Shown here: piece by piece, positions 56,914-64,000 of the stretch
Layout: the number at the start of each line of letters is the position of its first letter
Numbering within the stretch: the stretch's first letter is position 1
DNA from: Corynebacterium pseudotuberculosis
GTDB taxonomy: Bacteria; Actinomycetota; Actinomycetes; Mycobacteriales; Mycobacteriaceae
Direction: 5' to 3'
DNA length: 64,000 nt
Assembly (NCBI RefSeq): GCF_002155265.1
Contig: NZ_CP021251.1
Span: forward strand, 1,674,001-1,738,000
Position numbers and translations under genes: made by a program
The notes under the pieces: model-generated
Database searches by the model: none
Told to the model about the DNA's origin: nothing
What the model saw: only the letters and a program-made list of their open reading frames with translations

Positions 56914-59670
56914 ATGACGATTACGCCAGCCCCTCATTCTCATCTCCTAGAGTTCATCTCTCGGCAGAAGTTTCCCCTTGATGATTTCCAGCTTCAAGGA
57001 TGCCAAGCCGTTGAAGATGACCGTGGAGTTTTAGTATGCGCGCCTACGGGGGCAGGCAAAACTATAGTCGGGGAATTTGCCGTCTCTTTGGCCCTTTCCC
57101 GTGGTACTAAGTGTTTTTACACCACGCCAATCAAAGCGCTTAGTAATCAGAAATTTCATGACTTGGTTGAAGTTCATGGCGCAGAAGCCGTTGGCTTGCT
57201 CACTGGCGACGTTTCTATCAATCATGATGCAGATGTCCTTGTGATGACCTCTGAAGTTCTCCGAAATATGATCTATGCCCGATCAGAGGCTTTAACCCGG
57301 CTTACCCACGTAGTCATGGATGAAATCCATTTCCTGTCTGATAAGTCCCGCGGTGCAGTATGGGAAGAGGCAATTCTTGGTCTTGATGAATCTGTCAAGG
57401 TAGTCGGTTTATCTGCCACCGTCAGCAACTCAGAAGAATTCGGTCGCTGGCTGGAAACGGTACGAGGAGACACCGAGGTTATCGTTTCTGAGCACAGGCC
57501 AGTTCCGCTGAATCAGTGGATGATGGTGGGACGCCGTATTCATCCGTTGTTTGAACCGGATTCAGGCGGTGAAGTGAATGTTCGACTCGAGGAGCACATC
57601 GACCGCATAGAGGGGAAAGAAGCAATTGATCGAGGACGCGACCAGTTCAAGTCCGGAGGCTTCCGTGCTCGCTCATCCGGAAAGTCTCATAGCTCACGTC
57701 CAAATCGCCCACAACAAGATCGGTACCGCCCACAAGGACGACCAGAGGTTCTCGATGTTTTGCAAAGTCAAGACATGCTTCCGGCAATCACTTTCATATT
57801 TTCCCGTGCTGGATGCGAAGGCGCGCTATATCAATGCATGCGCTCCAGCATCGTGCTCACGGACCAACAAGAAGCAGAAGAAATCGCCCGTATCGTTGAT
57901 GCTGGGGTAGCGGGGATTCCCGAGGAAGACCTCAAGGTTCTTGATTTCCGCAAGTGGCGGGCTGCGTTGATGCGTGGTTTCGCCGCTCACCATGCTGGAA
58001 TGCTGCCGGCTTTTAGGCACATCGTTGAAGAGCTTTTTACTAAAGGTCTCGTCCGCGCTGTTTTTGCCACGGAAACCCTCGCACTCGGCATTAATATGCC
58101 TGCTCGTACCGTGGTTCTAGAAAAACTGGTCAAATACAATGGTGAGGCACACGTAGACCTCACGCCTGGTCAATATACACAGCTAACGGGTCGTGCAGGC
58201 CGTCGTGGCATTGATATTATCGGAAATGCTGTAGTCCAATGGGCTCCCGCAATGGATCCTCGCTCTGTCGCTGGGCTCGCGTCCACTCGAACATATCCAC
58301 TTATCTCAACCTTTTCACCCGGCTACAACATGTCGGTTAATTTACTTAAAACCATTGGTTTTACCTCGGCGCACCGACTTTTGGAAAAATCTTTCGCTCA
58401 ATTCCAAGCAGATGGAAGCGTAGTAGACCTCGTGCGGAAAATAGAGCGCTCGGAAACGCGCGTTAAAGATCTTGAATCGCAGCTCAGCAGTCATATATCT
58501 GAAGAGAATATTGAGAAATTTTTAGAATATATCACGCTCAGACGCGAGCTTACAGATGAAGAACGTAGAGCAAAAAGGCACTCATTTGAACAGCGGGAGA
58601 TGGAAGTTACCAAGGTGTTGGCCAGCCTTAATCTCGGAGACGTGATTGCTATGCCAGGCAAAAAACGCCCGCTATTAGCCGTAGTTGTACAACCCTCTAA
58701 TAATTCTTCTGACCCTAAACCTTGGGTGACCATGGAATCTGGCTGGTCAGGAAGAGTTGATACTGCCGCTTTCCCGATGCCTCCAGTGGTAGTAGGTCAT
58801 ATGAAGCTCTCTCGTGCCACGATTACTCAACCTCGGAAAAACTCCAAGTATGTGGTCAGACAATTTGAAAAACTCACGTATTCCCGCCCAAAGCGTCTCA
58901 AGCCTCAGCACCGTAATCGGCCTACAGAAAAAATCACTGCACTTCGCGCTCGCATACGCTCCCACCCAGCCCACCAGTGGGATAATAGGGAAGACCTCGC
59001 AAGGATAGGAGAAAAGCTCGCACGTGCACAGAAAGAGACATCTCAATTACGTACTACGGTAGAGACAGCCACCGATACCCTGGGAAAAACTTTTGATCGG
59101 ATTCTAGGGCTGCTAGGAGAACTTGATTATGTCGAGTTTATTGATGCCATCCCACGGGTAACGGAAGAAGGCGAAAACCTAGCGAAAATTCACAACGAAT
59201 CGGACTTGTTAGTAGCTCAATGCCTCAAACGTGGAATCTGGGATGACCTCGACCCCGCAGAACTTGCTGGTGTTGTTAGTATGTGCACATTTGAAAATCG
59301 TAAAGAAACACGTGGTGAACCAGAGGCTGCGACAGAGTCTATGGCCTTGGCCATGAACAATACGCTGAGGCTCTGGGATGAGCTCAGTGTGAATGAACGG
59401 CGCTACCAATTGCCTGTAACCAAGTACCCAGAAGCCGGTTTTTCTCTAGCTATGCATCAATGGACTGCTGGTGCGCCTCTTGGTTATTGTCTCGCCGCTG
59501 CAGCCGAATCAGGCGCCGAGCTCACCGCAGGAGATTTTGTGCGACAATGCCGCCAAGTTATCGATTTACTCGAACAGATCAGGTCAACTGCTTATAGCAA
59601 AGAAACAAGAAAGTCAGCTCGATCTGCCATTGAAGCAATACGACGCGGTGTGGTCGCCATCGGCAACTAG
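56914..59670 (+). CDS. helY: Ski2/Mtr4-like DEAD/DEAH RNA helicase HelY
   Basis: The 918-residue helicase has Walker A APTGAGKT (residues 43-50), the DEIH box (VVMDEIHFLSD), motif III SATVSN, and the C-terminal RecA domain with GINMPARTVV and QLTGRAGRRGID. A DSHCT-like end follows. A basic, Arg/Ser-rich insert lies near residues 240-275. M. tuberculosis Rv2092c is the counterpart and follows tatAC there too. TAACCT ends 6 bases before the ATG, with no well-spaced ribosome-binding site, so a leaderless start is plausible. Confidence 0.94.
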   Translation: MTITPAPHSHLLEFISRQKFPLDDFQLQGCQAVEDDRGVLVCAPTGAGKTIVGEFAVSLALSRGTKCFYTTPIKALSNQKFHDLVEVHGAEAVGLLTGDVSINHDADVLVMTSEVLRNMIYARSEALTRLTHVVMDEIHFLSDKSRGAVWEEAILGLDESVKVVGLSATVSNSEEFGRWLETVRGDTEVIVSEHRPVPLNQWMMVGRRIHPLFEPDSGGEVNVRLEEHIDRIEGKEAIDRGRDQFKSGGFRARSSGKSHSSRPNRPQQDRYRPQGRPEVLDVLQSQDMLPAITFIFSRAGCEGALYQCMRSSIVLTDQQEAEEIARIVDAGVAGIPEEDLKVLDFRKWRAALMRGFAAHHAGMLPAFRHIVEELFTKGLVRAVFATETLALGINMPARTVVLEKLVKYNGEAHVDLTPGQYTQLTGRAGRRGIDIIGNAVVQWAPAMDPRSVAGLASTRTYPLISTFSPGYNMSVNLLKTIGFTSAHRLLEKSFAQFQADGSVVDLVRKIERSETRVKDLESQLSSHISEENIEKFLEYITLRRELTDEERRAKRHSFEQREMEVTKVLASLNLGDVIAMPGKKRPLLAVVVQPSNNSSDPKPWVTMESGWSGRVDTAAFPMPPVVVGHMKLSRATITQPRKNSKYVVRQFEKLTYSRPKRLKPQHRNRPTEKITALRARIRSHPAHQWDNREDLARIGEKLARAQKETSQLRTTVETATDTLGKTFDRILGLLGELDYVEFIDAIPRVTEEGENLAKIHNESDLLVAQCLKRGIWDDLDPAELAGVVSMCTFENRKETRGEPEAATESMALAMNNTLRLWDELSVNERRYQLPVTKYPEAGFSLAMHQWTAGAPLGYCLAAAAESGAELTAGDFVRQCRQVIDLLEQIRSTAYSKETRKSARSAIEAIRRGVVAIGN

Positions 59671-59710
59671 GTGGCGTCGACAAGCTTTGAACTCTCTACA
59701 ATAAAGCACT

Positions 59711-60853
59711 ATGGATATCAATGAACACTGCGGCTTTGCTCCCGAGGTCTATTCGCATCGGATCACACGTGCAGCTGCGCTTGCACGTGAATCCGGTTTG
59801 AGCGGACTCATCATCGGAGCAGGCGCACAACTTGCGTACCTCACGGGTTCCTGGATTTCAACCCACGAAAGACTCACAGCACTAGTGATCCCATCTTCTG
59901 GAGCCCAACCCACTCTTATTGTTCCAGACGTAGACCGAGGCGATCTACGAAAATCCGCCATTCCGTCTCTTGACATTAATATCCTGGGGTGGATAGACGG
60001 GCAAGATCCTTATGCTGCCTCGGTAGCTGCACTAGGTGCTTCTCCGCATGCTGCCGTTGGTATAGGAGAAGACCTCACAGCTAATCATCTGATATCGATC
60101 CAAAATATCTTGGGCGAACAAACAACTACAGTTCTGGCAACTGCAGTTCTCGCTGAATTGTTCATAGCCAAAGACGCTGAGGAAATCGATCAGTTACGCT
60201 CAGCTGGCCGTGCTATTGATAAAGTCCACGCACAGGTTCCTTTTCTCTTGCAACCAGGACGAACAGAAGCTGAAGTAGCAGAAGACTTAGCAGTGCTTAT
60301 CAAGAAAGACCATTCCAAAGTCGACTTTGTCATCGTCGGAAGCCAAGCCAATGGTGCCAATCCGCATCACGATTACTCGGATCGCAAACTTGTTCCCGGG
60401 GATTTGGTTGTTGTTGATATTGGTGGCACCTATGGTGCGGGATACCACTCAGATTGCACCCGAACATATGTTGTTGGGGGAGACCTCGATCTCTTAGACG
60501 TAGAAGCCCGACAAATGTACACCGTGCTTTTCCGTGCGCAGGAAGAGGCTGTTAAATCTATTAAGCCGGGGGTCACAGCTGCAAGCATTGATAAAGTAGC
60601 CCGCGATATTATTTCAGAGGCGGGTTACGGAAACGCTTTTATTCACCGCACTGGCCATGGTATCGGGTTATCCACGCACGAAGAACCCTTTATCATGAAA
60701 GGAAACAACCTTGTTCTTCAACCAGGCATGGCTTTTTCCGTGGAACCCGGAATCTACCTCGAAGATCGTTTTGGGGCTCGTATTGAGGATATCGTCGTGG
60801 TGACAGAGAATGGCTGTGAACGCCTCAATAATCAACCAAGGACACTCCAGTAA
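59711..60853 (+). CDS. M24-family Xaa-Pro peptidase
   Basis: The 380-residue metallopeptidase has a creatinase-type N-terminal domain and a pita-bread catalytic domain. Metal ligands are in VVDIGGTYGAGYHSDCTRT (two Asp), TGHGIGLSTHEEP (His, Glu) and SVEPGIYLEDRFGARIEDIV (two Glu). It corresponds to PepE (Rv2089c). The ATG at 59711 has TACAAT 8 bases upstream and no Shine-Dalgarno, suggesting a leaderless start. It overlaps the next SDR by one base. Confidence 0.93.
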   Translation: MDINEHCGFAPEVYSHRITRAAALARESGLSGLIIGAGAQLAYLTGSWISTHERLTALVIPSSGAQPTLIVPDVDRGDLRKSAIPSLDINILGWIDGQDPYAASVAALGASPHAAVGIGEDLTANHLISIQNILGEQTTTVLATAVLAELFIAKDAEEIDQLRSAGRAIDKVHAQVPFLLQPGRTEAEVAEDLAVLIKKDHSKVDFVIVGSQANGANPHHDYSDRKLVPGDLVVVDIGGTYGAGYHSDCTRTYVVGGDLDLLDVEARQMYTVLFRAQEEAVKSIKPGVTAASIDKVARDIISEAGYGNAFIHRTGHGIGLSTHEEPFIMKGNNLVLQPGMAFSVEPGIYLEDRFGARIEDIVVVTENGCERLNNQPRTLQ

Positions 60854-61593
60854 TGTCTGATGTTCGAACTCTGCTTGTTCTTGGCGCTACCAGCGAAATC
60901 GGTGGACAGATAGCACGCCTTCTAGCACCTGGTCGCCATGTAGTACTCGCCGCACGCCGTGTGGAAGACCTTAAAAGCCTGAGCGCAGATCTTGTGACGT
61001 TGGGTGCTGCATCAGTACGTACTGAATTTTTCGATGCTTCCGATCTACACTGTTGCCGGAAGATAGTAGAAAACTCCGGAGACATTGAGCACGCCATAGT
61101 ATGCTTCGGAATCCTGGGAGATCAAGCGGCTGCTGAGACCGATGAGCATCATGCGGCAAAAATCGCCACAATAGACTACACGGCACAGATTGTGGCGCTC
61201 ACCGTTCTGTCTGATCACATGAAGCATAACTCTAAGCCTGGTACCATCACAGCTTTTTCTTCCATCGCTGGTTGGCGAGCTCGACGAGCTAATTATGTAT
61301 ACGGTTCAACCAAGGCAGGCTTAGATGCATTTTGCCAAGGTCTCGGTATGGCTTTGCATTCAACAAACCTCCGTTTGATCACTGCTCGACCTGGTTTTGT
61401 GATCGGAAAAATGACTGCTGGTATGTCTCCTGCTCCTATGTCCGTAACCCCAGATATCGTAGCCAGGGCAGTAGTACAGGAGATCAACAACGGAAAGCGG
61501 TCCACCTCCCTGTGGATCCCGCGGCGTCTCATAGCATTGGCTTTTCTCATGCGTGTGGTTCCTAGCTCAATTTGGCGCCATATGCCGCGCTGA
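60853..61593 (+). CDS. SDR oxidoreductase (DprE2/Rv2073c-like)
   Basis: The 246-residue classical SDR has the NAD(P) loop GATSEIGGQIA, the catalytic Ser in AFSSIAGWRARRANYVYGSTKAG and the Tyr-x-x-x-Lys in YGSTK. The closest described relatives are DprE2 (arabinose donor synthesis) and its paralogue Rv2073c, which lies before cobL in M. tuberculosis as here. The substrate is unproven. A hydrophobic C-terminal helix (LIALAFLMRVVP) is present. Confidence 0.88.
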   Translation: MSDVRTLLVLGATSEIGGQIARLLAPGRHVVLAARRVEDLKSLSADLVTLGAASVRTEFFDASDLHCCRKIVENSGDIEHAIVCFGILGDQAAAETDEHHAAKIATIDYTAQIVALTVLSDHMKHNSKPGTITAFSSIAGWRARRANYVYGSTKAGLDAFCQGLGMALHSTNLRLITARPGFVIGKMTAGMSPAPMSVTPDIVARAVVQEINNGKRSTSLWIPRRLIALAFLMRVVPSSIWRHMPR

Positions 61594-61631
61594 TCACAGC
61601 GAACAACACTTGTATCGCTAGAATTTTTTCT

Positions 61632-62900
61632 ATGAGTAGGGAAGCGACCTCGTTACGACGCATTGCGGTAGGGGATTCAGTGGCCAAAACTGGTTTTATC
61701 ACTGTGGTAGGTATTAGCGCGGGTGGAGTAGACGAGTTAGGGACCCAGGCGCGTGAAGCACTCTACCAGGCGGACATCATCATTGGTTCTTGGCGTCAGC
61801 TAGGACTCGTCCCCGAGGATGTCTCAGCGGAACGTCGCCCGTGGCCGTCTCCGATGCTTCCCAAAATCCCAGAAATTTTTGCAGAGCTGACAGATCTTAA
61901 TGTAGTGGTGTTAGGCTCAGGCGATCCGATGTTCCATGGCATCGGGTCAACGCTCATACGGTTGCTTCCGCAGCATTCGGTTACAGTGATTCCACATAGC
62001 TCCTCAGCATCCTTGGCATGCGCGCGTCTAGGCTGGCCCCTTGATAAGACTCCCGTTTATAGCTTGGTCACCAACGCTGTAGATCATCTAGTACTTCCAA
62101 TACAACGCGGGGGAATTTTCCTGGTGCTCGGTCAGGATGAAAAAACTCCTGCTTCTATCTGTGACCTGTTAGTTGAGCTCAATCAATCAGACGCAAAAAT
62201 AATAATACTCAGCGATTTGGGCAGCTCTGATGAGGTAGTTGTTTCAGGCACGGCAGAGCAGCCGCCTACGGCTACGAGCTCCCTCAACGTTATCGCTGTG
62301 TCCCTGCAGCGCAAAGGCGAGAGTATGCTTCCGGGGCTTGCCGACGCTCACTATATCTCCGATGGACAGCTCACTAAACGCCATATTCGTGCCCTTACGC
62401 TATCGACTTTGGCCCCACGCCAAGGCGAAACGTTATGGGACATAGGTGGTGGTTCTGGTTCTATCGCTATTGAGTGGCTGAGATCCACACCTGGAACAAC
62501 GGCTGTGTGCTTTGAAGTCGTTGAGGAACGCCGCAACCGCATCGCAAAAAATGCACGGTCGTTAGGAGTTATAGACCGCTTAACCATCCTTCATGGAGCT
62601 CCTGACTCTTTCGATGAGGTCCCTACGCCTCCAGATGCCATGTTCATCGGAGGCGGCCTCACGGCGCCTGGGGTCTTTGACGCTGCATGGTCTAGGCTTC
62701 CGATGGGTGGCCGTCTTGTGGCTAACGCAGTGACAATAGAAAGTGAATCGGTGCTCTGGGAGTTAAGAAAAACACTGGGTGGAAGCATGGCCCGCTTCGA
62801 TATTTCGCAGGAACATAACGTGGGATCTTTTACCACAATGAAGCCAGCACTGCCTGTGCTCCAGTGGAGTGTTACCAAGTCCAACACCCCTAAACTTTAG
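61632..62900 (+). CDS. cobL: Precorrin-6Y C5,15-methyltransferase (CbiE-CbiT fusion)
   Basis: The 422-residue bifunctional enzyme methylates C5 and C15 and decarboxylates precorrin-6B in aerobic-type cobalamin synthesis. The N-terminal CbiE-like domain has VVGISAGGVDELG and LGSGDPMFHGIGSTL. The C-terminal CbiT-like domain has the SAM motif WDIGGGSGSIAIEWLRS and FIGGGLTAPGVF. TAGAAT ends 7 bases before the ATG, giving a leaderless start. cobM follows after 26 bases. Confidence 0.95.
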   Translation: MSREATSLRRIAVGDSVAKTGFITVVGISAGGVDELGTQAREALYQADIIIGSWRQLGLVPEDVSAERRPWPSPMLPKIPEIFAELTDLNVVVLGSGDPMFHGIGSTLIRLLPQHSVTVIPHSSSASLACARLGWPLDKTPVYSLVTNAVDHLVLPIQRGGIFLVLGQDEKTPASICDLLVELNQSDAKIIILSDLGSSDEVVVSGTAEQPPTATSSLNVIAVSLQRKGESMLPGLADAHYISDGQLTKRHIRALTLSTLAPRQGETLWDIGGGSGSIAIEWLRSTPGTTAVCFEVVEERRNRIAKNARSLGVIDRLTILHGAPDSFDEVPTPPDAMFIGGGLTAPGVFDAAWSRLPMGGRLVANAVTIESESVLWELRKTLGGSMARFDISQEHNVGSFTTMKPALPVLQWSVTKSNTPKL

Positions 62901-62926
62901 TAAAGCCGCAACTATTAAAGGTAAAA

Positions 62927-63700
62927 ATGACCGTTTATTTTATTGGCGCTGGTCCAGGCGCTGCAGATTTGTTAACATTACGCGCACAAAAGCTCATCAG
63001 CACCTGCCAGGTGTGTATGTACGCAGGCTCCATTGTTCCCCCCGAGGTTTTAGACTCGGTTCCAGAACATGCCGAAGTCATCAATACCGCCCGTATGCCG
63101 CTGGATGAAATCACCCAACGCATTCTTGATGCGCATTCCCAGGGGAAAGATATCGCACGGCTACATTCTGGCGACCCCGCCATCTATTCTGCAGTTGCCG
63201 AACAAGCCCGACGTCTTACCGCACATGGAGTGGACTATCAGATAGTGCCTGGGGTTCCTTCTTTCGCAGCTGTTGCTGCAGCATTAGGCCATGAACTCAC
63301 TGTGCCCACGGTAGGACAGACTGTCATCTTAACGCGAGTATCCGGACGGGCTTCGGCGATGCCAGAGGGAGAAGACCTGTCTACTCTAGGGCAAAGCGGT
63401 GCCACTCTGTGTATACACCTGGCGGCACATGATATTGACCGCGTGGTAGCAGAACTGATACCTAATTATGGCGAAGATTGTCCCGTTGCCGTTGTCGCTT
63501 TTGCTTCCCGCCCAGAGGAGAAAATCGTTCGGGGCACTCTCTCAGATGTTGCATCAAAAGTCAAAGAATCAGGCATTACGCGTACAGCAATCATTGTTGT
63601 CGGTCGAGTTCTCACAGCCGAAGGTTTTCCTGATTCTTTCCTTTATTCTGATGACCGCCCTCGTGATACACACGGAAGGACTATCCCATGCGCGCCCTGA
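62927..63700 (+). CDS. cobM: Precorrin-4 C11-methyltransferase
   Basis: The 257-residue SAM-dependent enzyme has the tetrapyrrole methylase start VYFIGAGPGAADLLTLRA, ARLHSGDPAIYSAVAEQ and YQIVPGVPSFAAVAAALG. It methylates C11 during corrin ring formation. AAAGG lies before the ATG. It overlaps cobK by 13 bases. Confidence 0.96.
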   Translation: MTVYFIGAGPGAADLLTLRAQKLISTCQVCMYAGSIVPPEVLDSVPEHAEVINTARMPLDEITQRILDAHSQGKDIARLHSGDPAIYSAVAEQARRLTAHGVDYQIVPGVPSFAAVAAALGHELTVPTVGQTVILTRVSGRASAMPEGEDLSTLGQSGATLCIHLAAHDIDRVVAELIPNYGEDCPVAVVAFASRPEEKIVRGTLSDVASKVKESGITRTAIIVVGRVLTAEGFPDSFLYSDDRPRDTHGRTIPCAP

Positions 63701-64000
63701 TCCTTGGCGGTACCGGCGAGGCTAGAGAAGTCGCCCAAATGCTTTACGATGCTGGCTGGCATGTCACTAGCTCACTCGCGGGAAGAGTTGCAAACCCTAA
63801 ACTTCCGGTAGGTGAAGTGCGCATTGGCGGTTTTGGCGGCCCTATGGGGCTTACCCAGTGGCTGATCAAGGAGGGGGTAGAAGTAGTCATCGATGCCACC
63901 CACCCTTTTGCCGAGCGCATTAGTATTTCCGCAGTAGAGGCTACGCGAGCAACGGGGATTCCACTTATCGCTCTCCATCGTCCTGCTTGGACAGCTGCTC
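63688..64000 (+). CDS. cobK: Precorrin-6A reductase, 3' end missing
   Basis: The open frame runs from ATG 63688 past the window end, 104 residues here of about 240. The start RALILGGTGEAREVAQMLYDAG and later VIDATHPFAERIS are typical of CobK/CbiJ, which reduces precorrin-6A with NADPH. GGAAGGA precedes the ATG within cobM. The order cobL-cobM-cobK matches Rv2072c-Rv2070c. Confidence 0.94.
   Translation, partial: MRALILGGTGEAREVAQMLYDAGWHVTSSLAGRVANPKLPVGEVRIGGFGGPMGLTQWLIKEGVEVVIDATHPFAERISISAVEATRATGIPLIALHRPAWTAA

Overview
The window comes from a chromosome of the genus Corynebacterium, most likely the diphtheriae/ulcerans/pseudotuberculosis group. The evidence is mid-range GC, a mycothiol gene (mshC), a DIP1281/RipA-type NlpC/P60 hydrolase, an acn-acnR pair with its operator, and a complete Pup-ligation cluster with no proteasome core genes. 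The species cannot be resolved further from sequence alone. I support 57 protein-coding genes (two cut by the window edges), one frameshifted ABC ATPase gene and one tRNA. I saw no insertion sequence, prophage or CRISPR array.

Layout. (1) 0-20 kb: the end of a UPF0210 gene with its ACT-domain partner, a glutamine amidotransferase, acnR and acn on the minus strand. Then come a small membrane protein, the NlpC/P60 cell-wall hydrolase, hemH, a conserved unknown, DUF3097, an NfeD/SPFH membrane pair, a SatD-like regulator, a TVP38 membrane protein and the methylmalonyl-CoA mutase set mutA-mutB-meaB. This order follows the M. tuberculosis Rv1474c-Rv1496 segment. (2) 20-26 kb: a junction holding an unusual zinc-finger SDR, a C-terminally shortened winged-helix protein, a frameshifted ABC ATPase, tRNA-Leu(GAG) and the dihydroxyacetone kinase operon dhaKLM. 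(3) 26-39 kb: a YbhB protein, pyrD, an LppL-like lipoprotein, a degenerate aldo/keto reductase, uppP, mshC, metH, a HAD hydrolase and hisE-hisG. (4) 39-45 kb: an accessory block of dcu transporter, aspA, fhs and an orphan HigA-like regulator. (5) 45-64 kb: a RecB-like nuclease, an M18 aminopeptidase, trmI, the pupylation operon arc-dop-pup-pafA-pafB-pafC, tatA-tatC, helY, an M24 peptidase, a DprE2-like SDR and the cobalamin genes cobL-cobM-cobK. Blocks 3 and 5 follow M. tuberculosis Rv2140c down to Rv2070c.

How the genes work together. Two cobalamin-dependent enzymes (MutAB and MetH) sit in the same window as part of the cobalamin ring pathway. Dcu plus AspA can import aspartate and release fumarate for succinate formation. 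The Pup system tags proteins, but pup and pafA are only 4 bases apart, where other actinobacteria carry prcBA. Arc also lacks the usual proteasome-docking tail, so tagged proteins are probably unfolded or released rather than degraded by a 20S core.

The most interesting non-coding signals are: a canonical McbR-type operator (TAGAC-N6-GTCTA) in front of the amidotransferase; an AcnR box inside the acn promoter; a 15-of-19 DtxR-like box in front of pup; a long-range-paired leader before the NlpC/P60 gene; tandem palindromes before dhaK; matching CTTAAAG-centred palindromes before both dcu and aspA; and a series of genes that look leaderless, with a TANNNT hexamer 6-9 bases before the start codon.
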